Positions 52,814 to 62,338 are shown, counted from the stretch's first letter. The stretch: 64,000 bases of DNA from Zobellia roscoffensis (GCF_015330165.1 NZ_JADDXT010000002.1:1238504-1302503), one strand, 5' to 3'. Notes: a model not told the origin generated them from the sequence alone. Program-made: numbers and translations.

Positions 52814-54028
52814 TTATTCCAGCATACCTTTGGCTCTGATTACAGCAGCAACCAACACATCTACCTCACTCATAGTATTATAGAAACTAAAACTAGCACG
52901 AACGGTACCCGGAATTTTGTAGAAATCCATAATAGGCTGTGCACAATGATGACCTGTTCGTACGGCAACACCCAACTTATCTAAAATAGAACCTATATCA
53001 TAAGGGTGTAATCCTTCAATATTAAAGGAGATAACGGAAGTCTTGTTTTTAGCCGTTCCGTAAATTTTTAGTCCTTCTATTTTTAAAAGTTCTTGAGTAG
53101 CATACTCCAACAGTTTATGCTCATATTCTGCTATAGCTTCAAACCCTATAGCGTTCATATAATCTAGAGCAGCTCCGAACGCAATACCACCACAAATATT
53201 TGGTGTTCCTGCTTCAAATTTATGGGGCAGATCTGCATAGGTAGTTTTTTCAAAAGTTACCTCTGCAATCATCTCGCCTCCTCCTTGATAAGGAGGTAAT
53301 TTGTTGAGCCATTCTTCTTTTCCATACAGCATTCCCTCTCCAGTTGGCCCACACATTTTATGAGCTGAAACCGTGTAAAAATCAACATCTAATTGTTGCA
53401 TATCTGCTTTAACATGAGGAGCAGCTTGTGCACCATCTATTAAAACAGCTGCACCAACCGCGTGCGCTTTTTCTATAATTTCTTCAATTGGATTAATGGT
53501 ACCTAATGCATTGGAAATGTGATTACAGAAAACCAGCTTTGTCTTACTAGAAAGTAATTCTTCATAAACATCCATCTTCAACTCACCTTCAAAGTTCATT
53601 GGAATTACCTTTAAAACGGCACCTGTTCTGTCTGCCAACATTTGCCACGGCACTATGTTGGAATGGTGCTCCATAGCTGAAACTAAAATCTCATCTCCTT
53701 TTTCAAGCAACGTGGTAAATCCGTTAGCAACGATATTTATACTGTGGGTCGTTCCTGATGTAAAGATGATTTCATATGAATTTTTAGCATTAAAATGCTC
53801 CTGAATCTTTTGACGTGCTACTTCGTACTTATCCGTTGCTTCTTGTGAAAGGGCATGTACCCCCCTATGGATATTGGCATTGTAATTCTGGTAGTAATCT
53901 ACAATTACATCAATAACCTGCTGTGGTGTTTGAGATGTAGCAGCATTGTCTAAGTATACCAAAGGCTTCCCGTTCACTTCTCTGTTGAGAATAGGAAAAT
54001 CTTGTCGAATTTTAGTAACGTCTATCAT
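52814..54028 (-). CDS. sufS: Cysteine desulfurase SufS
   Basis: This 404-aa group II cysteine desulfurase is PLP-dependent; K224 in SAHKMCGPTG is the Schiff-base Lys and C362 in RTGHHCAQP holds the persulfide. It releases sulfur from cysteine for cluster assembly. Sequence and length are standard. The upstream neighbour is the beta-barrel gene, whose terminator at about 54112-54147 lies in the 140-bp gap, so sufS may need its own promoter, which I could not place. Confidence 0.96.
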   Translation of the reverse strand: MIDVTKIRQDFPILNREVNGKPLVYLDNAATSQTPQQVIDVIVDYYQNYNANIHRGVHALSQEATDKYEVARQKIQEHFNAKNSYEIIFTSGTTHSINIVANGFTTLLEKGDEILVSAMEHHSNIVPWQMLADRTGAVLKVIPMNFEGELKMDVYEELLSSKTKLVFCNHISNALGTINPIEEIIEKAHAVGAAVLIDGAQAAPHVKADMQQLDVDFYTVSAHKMCGPTGEGMLYGKEEWLNKLPPYQGGGEMIAEVTFEKTTYADLPHKFEAGTPNICGGIAFGAALDYMNAIGFEAIAEYEHKLLEYATQELLKIEGLKIYGTAKNKTSVISFNIEGLHPYDIGSILDKLGVAVRTGHHCAQPIMDFYKIPGTVRASFSFYNTMSEVDVLVAAVIRAKGMLE

Positions 54029-54111
54029 AACAATTATATTGAATACAAAGATACCGACTATGCCTTAAAGTACAGTGTAAATATGCGGGTTTATAAATTT
54101 CGGATATTGGT

Positions 54112-54147
54112 ATAAAAGAAAAAATCCAAGATAACTATCTTGGATTT
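54112..54147 (-). terminator. Terminator of the beta-barrel gene within the suf run
   Basis: AAATCCAAGAT / ATCTTGGATTT (54122-54132, 54137-54147) is a perfect 11-bp stem with a 4-nt loop, followed by a T-rich run on the minus strand. Confidence 0.75.
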
Positions 54148-54168
54148 CAATACAGATTGATATTTTAG

Positions 54169-54762
54169 TTAAAACCTAAAACCAGCTCCAAACTTTAAAT
54201 AACCGAGGTTATATTCGGCCGTATACTCTTGTCCTTCGGAATTTCGCTCATCCCTATATCTAACAAAATCATATTGTGCTTGCACAAATAATCTATTGGT
54301 TATATCATAGGACACTCCCAAATTTAAATTCAGCCCCCCGTAGGATACTGTATTTTCAAAAGACCCGAAAGCATAACTTTCTCCCTCGAATTTTGATTCA
54401 ATGTAAGTGTAGCCCAATCCAACACTGGGGTGTAGCTTTTGTATTCCTGGTATAGTGAACTCTGCAAAAACTTTAGGTTGAATTAGCCAATTGGTCTCAT
54501 CAAAATCTGTAAACACGGGTTCAAATTCATCACTTATATTCTTTTTAAATACACCAGCATTAATACCCGCTCCTATTTTTACAATATTAAAGTCTAAAAA
54601 CCGATACCTTACTCCAACGTCTATAATACCTGGAGCATCATTTCCTATCTCATCACCGACGGATATAGGATAACTGGCCTCTACACTCCATTTCTGGTCT
54701 TGAGCAAATACGCTTACACTAAAAAAAAATATCGAAACTGTTAAAAAGTAAAATTTTCTCAT
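54169..54762 (-). CDS. Outer-membrane beta-barrel protein inside the suf run
   Basis: This 197-aa protein has a signal peptide (MRKFYFLTVSIFFFSVSVFAQ) and an alternating beta-strand domain ending YLKFGAGFRF, a C-terminal aromatic strand typical of outer-membrane barrels. It is not a known SUF component. It sits between sufD and sufS in the same direction and is flanked by terminator-like hairpins on both sides (54820-54851 and 54112-54147), so it is probably an independent unit inserted into the operon. Function unknown. Confidence 0.8.
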   Translation of the reverse strand: MRKFYFLTVSIFFFSVSVFAQDQKWSVEASYPISVGDEIGNDAPGIIDVGVRYRFLDFNIVKIGAGINAGVFKKNISDEFEPVFTDFDETNWLIQPKVFAEFTIPGIQKLHPSVGLGYTYIESKFEGESYAFGSFENTVSYGGLNLNLGVSYDITNRLFVQAQYDFVRYRDERNSEGQEYTAEYNLGYLKFGAGFRF

Positions 54763-54819
54763 CTGAACGATTAATTAAAGGTTTATAATTCTTTCGTAAA
54801 TCTATAAGAAAATTCATGC

Positions 54820-54851
54820 AAAAAAATAACGACACTCCTAAAGTGCCGTTA
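54820..54851 (-). terminator. Probable terminator after sufD
   Basis: TAACGACACT / AGTGCCGTTA (54827-54836, 54842-54851) pair with one mismatch and are followed on the minus strand by a T-run (54826-54820). Confidence 0.6.
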
Positions 54852-54901
54852 AATGATTTCTGTATTTTATGATAATCTTTTCCTAAAAAGTACCCGCTAT
54901 G

Positions 54902-56218
54902 CTACAGGTCAAATCCTAGGTTAACCCCTAATTTCTTAGCTATCAACTTATTAATACGAACTTTAAGTTCTGGTATACGTACACTTTCCAATACGTTATT
55001 GGCAAAAGCATACATTAACAAAGCCCTAGCTTCCTTTTTAGGAATACCACGGGATTGCAAGTAGAATAAAGCATCTTCATCTAACTGACCAATGGTACAA
55101 CCGTGAGAACATTTTACATCATCTGCAAAAATCTCCAATTGTGGTTTGGTGTTAATAGTAGCCTTATCGCTTACCAAAATATTATTATTCTGCTGGAAAG
55201 CATTAGTCTTTTGTGCAAGTTTTTCTACGATGATTTTACCATTAAAAACACCGGTAGAACTATCACCATAAATACCTTTATAATCTTGGTGACTTTCACA
55301 ATTAGGTTCTATGTGATGGACCAATGTATGATGATCTACATGCTGCTTGTCTCCTAAAATTGTTACCCCTTTCATTGTTGAGTCTATATACTCTCCATTT
55401 TGAAAGAAGTTCAAGTTATTACGAGTCAACTTTCCACCAAAAGAAAAAGTATGTATTTTAACTAGACTCTTATCTTTCTGATCTATATAGGTATTGTCTA
55501 TTAATGAAGCTGTAGCTGCATCATTTTGGATTTTATAGTAATCTACAATTGCACTTTTTGCTGCAAAAATTTCAGTCACGGCATTAGTCAAAATCTCATT
55601 TGAGGTCAAACTCTGGTGACGCTCTATAATCTGAACTTCTGCATTTTCCTCTACAATAACCAAATTCCGTGGTTGCAATAAAAGTGAAGCCTCATTACCT
55701 GTAGCGAAATGAATAATTTCGATTGGCTTTTTAGGCATTTTGTTTTTAGGAATGTAAATATACGCTCCCTCTCTACTAAATGCCGTATTCAATGTGGTAA
55801 GTGACTCATCTTTTGACGCCACTTTATTGAAATATACATCTATAACAGGCTTGTACATTGGTTTTGTAAGTGCTGCGCTCATCAAACAGATATCTACACC
55901 ATCATGGGTTGTTTCTGAAAGATATGAGCTATAAATACCGTCTACAAAAACGATTTTATAGGAGTCTATTTCATGTAAAAAATACTTCTTTACATCTTTA
56001 TACTCAAGGGTATTTTCTTCACGAGGAAAAATACTGAAATCTATTTTCTGAAGGCTATTTAAGGATGTATACTTCCAAGCTTCTTCTTTTTTACTAGGGA
56101 AACCTTTCAGTTCAAAGTTCTTTATGGCCTCTGTTCTAACATCGTGCACGGAGTGCTCAACATCAACGTTGTTCTCAAACGCCATAAATGAAGAAATTAA
56201 TTTATCTTTTAAATCCAT
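54902..56218 (-). CDS. sufD: Fe-S cluster assembly protein SufD
   Basis: This 438-aa scaffold component of the SufBC2D complex has the right-handed beta-helix core and the C-terminal signature KCSHGCTIGQLDEDALFYLQSRGIP. It lacks the extra SufB cysteines. It follows sufC after a 72-bp gap that contains a 14-bp tandem repeat and overlaps the operon centre. An apparent terminator follows the gene. Confidence 0.94.
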   Translation of the reverse strand: MDLKDKLISSFMAFENNVDVEHSVHDVRTEAIKNFELKGFPSKKEEAWKYTSLNSLQKIDFSIFPREENTLEYKDVKKYFLHEIDSYKIVFVDGIYSSYLSETTHDGVDICLMSAALTKPMYKPVIDVYFNKVASKDESLTTLNTAFSREGAYIYIPKNKMPKKPIEIIHFATGNEASLLLQPRNLVIVEENAEVQIIERHQSLTSNEILTNAVTEIFAAKSAIVDYYKIQNDAATASLIDNTYIDQKDKSLVKIHTFSFGGKLTRNNLNFFQNGEYIDSTMKGVTILGDKQHVDHHTLVHHIEPNCESHQDYKGIYGDSSTGVFNGKIIVEKLAQKTNAFQQNNNILVSDKATINTKPQLEIFADDVKCSHGCTIGQLDEDALFYLQSRGIPKKEARALLMYAFANNVLESVRIPELKVRINKLIAKKLGVNLGFDL

Positions 56219-56227
56219 ATTCTAATA

Positions 56228-56260
56228 AGTATTAAGTAATGAGTATTAAGTAATGAGTAC
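56228..56260. repeat. 14-bp tandem repeat between sufC and sufD
   Basis: AGTATTAAGTAATG occurs exactly at 56228-56241 and 56242-56255, then AGTAC begins a third copy. A partly complementary TTACTTTTACTTTTTACTT follows. Confidence 0.8.
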
Positions 56261-56290
56261 TTTGTATTCATTACTTTTACTTTTTACTTC

Positions 56291-57043
56291 TTAAACTGCA
56301 GTTTCCTGCTTTAACCAATCGTATCCTTTTTCTTCTAACTCCAAGGCCAATTCTTTTCCTCCGGACTTCACAATTTTACCATTGTGTAGTACGTGAACAA
56401 AATCAGGAACGATATAATCCAATAAGCGTTGGTAATGTGTAATTACAATTACAGCATTATCTTTACTCTTTAGTTTGTTAACGCCGTTAGCTACAATACG
56501 CAGGGCATCAATATCCAGACCAGAATCGGTCTCATCCAAAATGGCTAATTTTGGCTCTAACATTGCCATTTGGAAAATTTCGTTTCGCTTCTTTTCACCA
56601 CCTGAAAAACCTTGGTTTAAAGAACGAGACAAGAACTTACGGTCAATCTCTAACAATTCTGACTTTTCACGAATCAGCTTCAACATATCCTTAGCTGGCA
56701 TATCCTCAAGACCTCTTGCTTTCCTAGATTCATTGATCGCGGTTTTCATAAAGTTTGTAACAGAAACTCCTGGGATTTCTACAGGATACTGAAAAGAAAG
56801 GAAAACCCCTTTGTGAGCACGTTCTTCAGGAGAAGTTTCTTCCAAATCTTCACCTTCTAATTCAACGCTACCCTCGGTAACTTCAAATTCTTCTTTACCT
56901 GCAATTACAGATGCCAAGGTACTCTTACCAGAACCGTTAGGCCCCATAATAGCATGAACCTCACCAGCTTTTACCTCTAGGTTAATTCCTCTTAATATTT
57001 CTTTGTCCTCTACACTAGCGTGTAAATTTTTGATTTTAAGCAT
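56291..57043 (-). CDS. sufC: Fe-S assembly ATPase SufC
   Basis: This 250-aa ABC-type ATPase drives the SufBC2D scaffold. Walker A is GPNGSGKST, the signature is FSGGEKKRNE, and Walker B is LAILDETDSGLDI; the DEKNE-like SufC sequence is typical. It starts 48 bp after sufB and precedes sufD. No membrane partner is needed, unlike transport ABC proteins. Confidence 0.96.
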   Translation of the reverse strand: MLKIKNLHASVEDKEILRGINLEVKAGEVHAIMGPNGSGKSTLASVIAGKEEFEVTEGSVELEGEDLEETSPEERAHKGVFLSFQYPVEIPGVSVTNFMKTAINESRKARGLEDMPAKDMLKLIREKSELLEIDRKFLSRSLNQGFSGGEKKRNEIFQMAMLEPKLAILDETDSGLDIDALRIVANGVNKLKSKDNAVIVITHYQRLLDYIVPDFVHVLHNGKIVKSGGKELALELEEKGYDWLKQETAV

Positions 57044-57091
57044 TTTGCGAATCTTATTTATTAATCAAACTATAAACTGCATTTGGTAAGA

Positions 57092-58537
57092 TTAACCTAC
57101 CGAGCCTTCTAAACTAATTTCCAATAATTTTTGTGCCTCTACGGCAAATTCCATGGGCAATTTGTTCAGAACTTCTTTACTGAATCCGTTTACGATCAAG
57201 GCAATGGCTTTTTCAGTATCAATACCCCTTTGGTTACAATAAAAAATTTGGTCTTCACCAATTTTACTGGTAGTTGCCTCATGCTCTATTTGAGCACTTT
57301 TATTCTTTGCTTCTATATACGGAAATGTATGGGCACCACATTCATTACCCATTAAGAGTGAATCACACTGAGAAAAGTTACGGGCATTCTCTGCACGACT
57401 GTTTACCTGCACCAGACCTCTATAACTATTTTGGGATTTTCCTGCGGAAATACCTTTGGATATAATGGTACTACGCGTGTTTTTACCCAAGTGCACCATT
57501 TTGGTGCCGGTATCCGCTTGCTGGTAGTTGTTGGTTACAGCAATAGAATAAAACTCACCAATAGAGTTATCTCCTTTTAATATACAGGAAGGATATTTCC
57601 AAGTTACAGCAGAACCAGTTTCTACCTGCGTCCAAGAGATTTTGGCGTTTTTCTCGCACAAACCTCTTTTAGTAACGAAGTTATACACTCCACCTTTACC
57701 CTCTTTATTACCAGGGAACCAATTTTGTACCGTTGAGTATTTTATCTCGGCATCGTCTAACGCAATTAATTCTACAACGGCAGCATGTAACTGGTTTTCA
57801 TCTCTGGATGGGGCTGTACAGCCTTCCAAATAACTTACATAGCTATCTTCATCTGCAATTACCAGCGTTCTTTCAAACTGCCCTGTACCTGCTTGATTGA
57901 TCCTGAAGTAAGTTGACAACTCCATTGGGCAACGCACCCCTTTTGGAATGTAGCAGAAACTACCATCTGAAAAGACCGCAGAATTTAAAGCCGCATAAAA
58001 GTTGTCTTTCTGTGGAACCACAGATCCTAAATACCTCTTAACCAATTCAGGATGTTCTTTTATTGCTTCGGAAATTGAACAAAAAATGATTCCTTTTTCA
58101 GCCAAAGTCTTTTGGAAAGTTGTTGCTACAGAAACCGAATCCATAACAATATCAACCGCAACATTTTGCAATTTCTTTTGCTCGTCTACGGAAATACCCA
58201 ATTTCTTGTACATCTCCAACAGCTCTGGATCTACGTCGTCCAGCGTTTTATTTGGGTCCGCTTTTACCGGTGCGGAATAATAACTGATTGCTTGAAAATC
58301 CGGTTTGGTGTAATGTACATTGGCCCATTCCGGTTCCTCCATCTCTTTCCAAATTTTGAAGGCTTCCAAGCGCCAAAGGGTCATCCATTCAGGCTCTTCC
58401 TTCTTTTTGGAAATGGCGATGACGATTTCCTCATTTAACCCATTCGGGAAAGTATCAGACTTAATATCCGTATAGAAACCGTACTCGTACTCCTTAGTTT
58501 CGAGTTCCTTTTTTAGTTCTTCTTCTGTATATGCCAT
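57092..58537 (-). CDS. sufB: Fe-S cluster assembly protein SufB
   Basis: This 481-aa scaffold builds nascent clusters with SufC and SufD. The core signatures YKGLVQV-like SYRGLVQVNSRA and NECGAHTFPYIEAKNKSAQIEHEA are present, together with the C-terminal Cys region FYCNQRGID. The length is standard. It lies 62 bp downstream of the A-type carrier gene, so both share one message. Confidence 0.96.
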   Translation of the reverse strand: MAYTEEELKKELETKEYEYGFYTDIKSDTFPNGLNEEIVIAISKKKEEPEWMTLWRLEAFKIWKEMEEPEWANVHYTKPDFQAISYYSAPVKADPNKTLDDVDPELLEMYKKLGISVDEQKKLQNVAVDIVMDSVSVATTFQKTLAEKGIIFCSISEAIKEHPELVKRYLGSVVPQKDNFYAALNSAVFSDGSFCYIPKGVRCPMELSTYFRINQAGTGQFERTLVIADEDSYVSYLEGCTAPSRDENQLHAAVVELIALDDAEIKYSTVQNWFPGNKEGKGGVYNFVTKRGLCEKNAKISWTQVETGSAVTWKYPSCILKGDNSIGEFYSIAVTNNYQQADTGTKMVHLGKNTRSTIISKGISAGKSQNSYRGLVQVNSRAENARNFSQCDSLLMGNECGAHTFPYIEAKNKSAQIEHEATTSKIGEDQIFYCNQRGIDTEKAIALIVNGFSKEVLNKLPMEFAVEAQKLLEISLEGSVG

Positions 58538-58599
58538 TTTTTCCTTTTATACCAATTACACTAAGGCAATTGAATAATTAGTTTCTTAATCGTTCCCGT

Positions 58600-58935
58600 T
58601 TACAACGAGAAACTCTCTCCGCACCCACAGGTGCGTTGCGCATTTGGGTTGTTAAAAACAAAACCCTTTCCGTTCAGTCCGCCAGAATATTCTAAAGTGG
58701 TCCCTACCAAATAGAGAAAACTTTTTTTATCTACAATAATGCGCACATCGTTATCTTCAAAAACCTTATCGGTTTCATCCATTTTTTTGTCAAAATCGAG
58801 TTCATACGATAGGCCGCTACACCCACCACTCTTGACACCTACGCGAACAAAGTCCTTAGAGGCATCAAATCCTCCCTCGGTCATTAAGTCAATCACTTTC
58901 TTTTTCGCAGTCTCAGATACTTGAATCATAAGCAT
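58600..58935 (-). CDS. A-type Fe-S carrier protein, SufA/IscA-like
   Basis: This 111-aa HesB/IscA-family carrier has the three cysteines C39 (KSGGCSGL), C103 and C105 (CGCGESFSL). It delivers clusters from the SUF scaffold to client proteins. The ATG at 58929 (MIQVSETAKKK) is also possible. It opens the SUF gene run, with a -7 box (58966-58959) 24 bp upstream, so this is the likely operon promoter. Confidence 0.93.
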   Translation of the reverse strand: MLMIQVSETAKKKVIDLMTEGGFDASKDFVRVGVKSGGCSGLSYELDFDKKMDETDKVFEDNDVRIIVDKKSFLYLVGTTLEYSGGLNGKGFVFNNPNAQRTCGCGESFSL

Positions 58936-59266
58936 TTGGATTTAATCTAAATAGTTCACAAATATACGGCATTAGTAGGGTTTTACCATAAGAACTAACA
59001 TTATTATAACGTATATTCAAATAAGGTTTTTCTATCTTAATTTGAAACAGCTCGTTTAACTCAGTGCAAACCATTAGCAGTCAGTTTTTCATTAACAATA
59101 GTGCGACCACTGCACTCACATTTTGCAAACCAAATATCTCATCACAACTATTGCTACCCTTTCACCAAAATGAAAAGAGAATACTATCATTGTAACACAA
59201 ATAAAAATTTAAAAAAACAATGTTAAAGTATTTTAATATTTTTAGAAAAATTTACATCAATTTCCA
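58936..59266. other. Divergent region between the suf run and the glycosyltransferase
   Basis: This 331-bp AT-rich gap holds the candidate suf promoter near 58959-58966 and A/T tracts before the glycosyltransferase start. Nothing else stands out. Confidence 0.5.
58959..58966 (-). promoter_or_regulatory. Candidate -7 box of the suf operon
   Basis: Minus-strand TATATTTG ends 24 bp before the longer start (58935) and 30 bp before the ATG at 58929. I see no IscR-type palindrome around it. Confidence 0.5.
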
Positions 59267-60145
59267 ATGAAAATATCAGGGTTTTCTTTCGTTAAAAATG
59301 CCGTTCGTTTTGAATATCCGGTAATAGAATCTATAAAATCCATTTTACCGCTATGTGACGAATTTATAATAGCTATTGGCAAATGTGATGATGGCACATT
59401 AGAATTGATTCAGAGTATCAACGATGAAAAAATAAAAATCATTGAAACGGAATGGGATGATAGCTTAAGAGAGGGAGGCAAAGTTTTAGCGGCTGAAACA
59501 AATAAGGCATTAAAACACATTTCAACAGATTCAGATTGGGCATTTTATATTCAAGCTGATGAAGTTATTCATGAGAACTGCTTGACCCCAATTAAGAGAG
59601 CAATGTTGGAATCTAAAGATGATAAAAATGTAGACGGCCTACTCTTTAAATATCTTCATTTTTATGGTTCGTTCGATTACATTGGAGCTTCTTCCAATTG
59701 GTATTCACATGAAATAAGAGTCATTAAAAATAACGCTAATATCTATTCCTATAAAGATGCACAAGGATTTAGAAAAAATGACAACGAAAAGCTTAACGTA
59801 AAATCTATAGATGCTTTTGTATACCATTATGGCTGGGTTAGAGAACCTGAGGCCATGCAAAGAAAACAATCAAATTTTGGTTCGCTCTACCGAGGTAAAA
59901 AAGAATTAGAAAAAGCGAAAACAGGCCCCAAAAAATATATCTACGAAAATAGTATACATAAAATAGCTCCTTTCAAAGGCAGTCATCCTAAAATTATCAT
60001 ACCACGGATAGAAATGAAAAACTGGACATTTGACTACGAAATTTCCATGAGCCGCATAAGCCTTAAGGATCGTTCTAAAAAAATATTAAAAAAATACTTT
60101 GGCATAGATACCTATTACAAAAACTACAAAATAGTTAAAAGGTAA
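59267..60145 (+). CDS. Glycosyltransferase family 2 protein
   Basis: This 292-aa soluble protein resembles GT2 transferases: an N-terminal nucleotide-binding stretch (FVKNAVRFEYPVIESIKS), GKCDDGT, and a DxD-like QADEVIHE. It has no membrane segment. The acceptor and sugar are unknown. It is monocistronic beside the suf region, and its reading frame looks more A/T-rich than its neighbours, which may hint at transfer. No terminator follows; thiL has its own promoter. Confidence 0.8.
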   Translation: MKISGFSFVKNAVRFEYPVIESIKSILPLCDEFIIAIGKCDDGTLELIQSINDEKIKIIETEWDDSLREGGKVLAAETNKALKHISTDSDWAFYIQADEVIHENCLTPIKRAMLESKDDKNVDGLLFKYLHFYGSFDYIGASSNWYSHEIRVIKNNANIYSYKDAQGFRKNDNEKLNVKSIDAFVYHYGWVREPEAMQRKQSNFGSLYRGKKELEKAKTGPKKYIYENSIHKIAPFKGSHPKIIIPRIEMKNWTFDYEISMSRISLKDRSKKILKKYFGIDTYYKNYKIVKR

Positions 60146-60206
60146 CTGTATTCCCTTAATGAAAGGTTTAACAATATTAACTGCTATTTTTCCACTCCTT
60201 AAACGA

Positions 60207-60236
60207 TTTGATATAAATTTATACTTCTTACTTTTG
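60207..60236 (+). promoter_or_regulatory. Candidate complete promoter for thiL
   Basis: TTTG at 60207-60210 and TACTTTTG at 60229-60236 are 18 bp apart, close to the Bacteroidota -33/-7 layout. The -7 box ends 4 bp before the ATG at 60241, so transcription would begin at or next to the start codon. Confidence 0.6.
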
Positions 60237-60240
60237 CAAA

Positions 60241-61290
60241 ATGCTAGAAGATAAAAATCAAGAACGTACATCTTTGGAAAAATTAGGTGAGTTTGGACTC
60301 ATTGACCATTTGACCAAAAATTTTGAAATAAAACAGAAGTCGACCTTTAAAAGTATCGGTGACGATGCTGCCGTATTTGACCATAAGGAAAAAACGGTTT
60401 TAACAACAGACCTTCTTATAGAAGGCGTACATTTTGACCTCAGCTACATGCCCTTGAAACATTTGGGCTATAAAGCGGTAATGGTCAACCTATCCGATGT
60501 GTACGCCATGAACGCCACGGCTACTCAAATCACGGTGTCATTAGCCGTTTCTAACCGTTTTCCACTTGAAGCGCTAGAAGAACTCTATGCAGGTATTGCG
60601 CTTGCGGCAAAGGTTTTTAATGTTGACCTTATTGGGGGAGATACTACTTCATCTACTTCAGGAATGTTAATAAGCATTACTGCCATTGGTGAGGCAAAAG
60701 AGGAAGAAATCACTTATCGTGACGGAGCCAAACCAAACGACCTACTTGTTGTTAGCGGAGATTTAGGTGCCGCATATATGGGCTTGCAAGTTCTAGATCG
60801 TGAAAAAGAGGTTTTTAAAGTAAACCCAAATAACCAACCCGATCTTTCGCCGTACTCCTATATTGTAGAACGACAATTAAAGCCCGAGGCGCGCAAAGAT
60901 ATTGTTCAACTTTTGAAGGACCTAGAAGTGCAGCCTACCGCCATGATCGATATTAGCGATGGTCTTTCTTCTGAAATTCTTCACCTCTGTAAAAATAGTA
61001 AAGTGGGATGTAATCTCTTTGAGGAGAAAATTCCGTTGGATCCTACCGTAATTTCGGCTTGTGAAGAATTTAATGTAGATAGTACTATGGTAGCGCTTAG
61101 TGGCGGGGAAGACTATGAGTTGCTCTTCACCATTTCTCAAAACGATTTTGATAAAATTAAAGGCAACCCTAGCCTAACCGTAATAGGTCATATGACCGAT
61201 GAAAGTGAAGGTGCTCATTTGGTTACAAGAGGAAACACCAAAATAGAACTGACCGCTCAGGGCTGGAATTCTTTCAATTCGGACAACTAG
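60241..61290 (+). CDS. thiL: Thiamine-phosphate kinase
   Basis: This 349-aa enzyme phosphorylates thiamine monophosphate to thiamine diphosphate. The AIR-synthase-like fold shows GDDAAVF near the N-terminus, DLLIEGVHFDL, GGDTTSS and the Mg-ATP loop IDISDGLSSE. The length is standard. It is followed 10 bp later by an alpha/beta hydrolase gene. No TPP riboswitch-like sequence was found upstream; the promoter predicts a nearly leaderless message. Confidence 0.95.
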   Translation: MLEDKNQERTSLEKLGEFGLIDHLTKNFEIKQKSTFKSIGDDAAVFDHKEKTVLTTDLLIEGVHFDLSYMPLKHLGYKAVMVNLSDVYAMNATATQITVSLAVSNRFPLEALEELYAGIALAAKVFNVDLIGGDTTSSTSGMLISITAIGEAKEEEITYRDGAKPNDLLVVSGDLGAAYMGLQVLDREKEVFKVNPNNQPDLSPYSYIVERQLKPEARKDIVQLLKDLEVQPTAMIDISDGLSSEILHLCKNSKVGCNLFEEKIPLDPTVISACEEFNVDSTMVALSGGEDYELLFTISQNDFDKIKGNPSLTVIGHMTDESEGAHLVTRGNTKIELTAQGWNSFNSDN

Positions 61291-61300
61291 TTTTTTTAGT

Positions 61301-62338
61301 ATGGAAAAGCATAAAAGAGGAAGGAAAGTAGCTTTACGATTGACAGTTTTTACTATAATTTCACTTCTCTTTTATGCCTGTGCATCGGTACCAAAACTAT
61401 CTGATAAAACAGAATTACTCATCAAAACGGTAATGCATGAGCCTGTACCTGAAATGATAACAGGTAAAACCGGTTATGTCATTTCTGATGGCTGGAAAGT
61501 TTGGTACGAAAGTATTCCTTCTAAAGCACCTAAAAAAGGCACCGTTCTTTTAGTGATGGGTGCCGCAAACGATGCACTGAGCTGGCCTCCTAGTTTTATT
61601 TCAAAATTTACAGATGCGGGATACGAAGTTATACGTTATGACCATAGAGGCACCGGGCTGACCGAACGTTTAAAAAACACGGATAAAGAGTACACTTTGA
61701 ACCAAATGGCCCATGACCCCATTGCTATTCTAAACGGATTAAATATTGATAAAGCCCACATCATTGGGGTTTCCATGGGAGGTATGATTTCGCAGATTGC
61801 TACTATCCAAAATGAAAAACGATTTGGAAGTCTTACCTCAATCATGTCTACAGGTAATCTTTTAGACTCCTCGTTACCCACTCCATCACCAGAAATCCTG
61901 TCAAAAATGATAAGTGCCGTTATTAAATACGGTATTATTGGAGGCAAGAAAAGTCAAATTAAACTTCAATTCGTTCATAAGCGCATTTTAATGGGCGAAG
62001 CTACAGGAGATATTTCAAGCAAACCTATTGCCGAAGCAGCATTGTATAACTTAAAAAAGCGCAACGGGTATCATTTTATCGCTGGCAAGCAGCATCAACA
62101 GGCCATAGAAACAGCTAAATCAAGATATGATGCACTGTCAAAATTGAAATTACCTGTACTTATAATTCATGGAGAGCAAGATCCTGTTATTCCTATTGAA
62201 CATGGAAAAAAATTGATATCTCTTATCCCTAATGTAGATAGTTTGTGGGTAGACAACATGGGTCATGATTTGCCCGATGCAAAAATGGGCCTTATTAGTA
62301 CCAAAATTTTGGAAACGATTGAAGAAACCAGACCTTAA
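61301..62338 (+). CDS. Alpha/beta hydrolase lipoprotein
   Basis: This 345-aa protein has a lipobox FYAC (lipid-modified C27) after a hydrophobic segment, then an alpha/beta hydrolase fold with GVSMGG nucleophile elbow, YDHRGTGLTE oxyanion region, GEQDPVIP acid and MGHDLP His. It is likely anchored in the inner or outer membrane and acts on an ester or similar substrate. It starts 10 bp after thiL, so the genes probably form an operon, with no metabolic link shown. Confidence 0.87.
   Translation: MEKHKRGRKVALRLTVFTIISLLFYACASVPKLSDKTELLIKTVMHEPVPEMITGKTGYVISDGWKVWYESIPSKAPKKGTVLLVMGAANDALSWPPSFISKFTDAGYEVIRYDHRGTGLTERLKNTDKEYTLNQMAHDPIAILNGLNIDKAHIIGVSMGGMISQIATIQNEKRFGSLTSIMSTGNLLDSSLPTPSPEILSKMISAVIKYGIIGGKKSQIKLQFVHKRILMGEATGDISSKPIAEAALYNLKKRNGYHFIAGKQHQQAIETAKSRYDALSKLKLPVLIIHGEQDPVIPIEHGKKLISLIPNVDSLWVDNMGHDLPDAKMGLISTKILETIEETRP

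Noticed and set aside
60146..60240. TPP riboswitch before thiL.
   Set aside because: The gap is only 95 bp, lacks the conserved riboswitch segments, and holds a promoter ending at the start codon.
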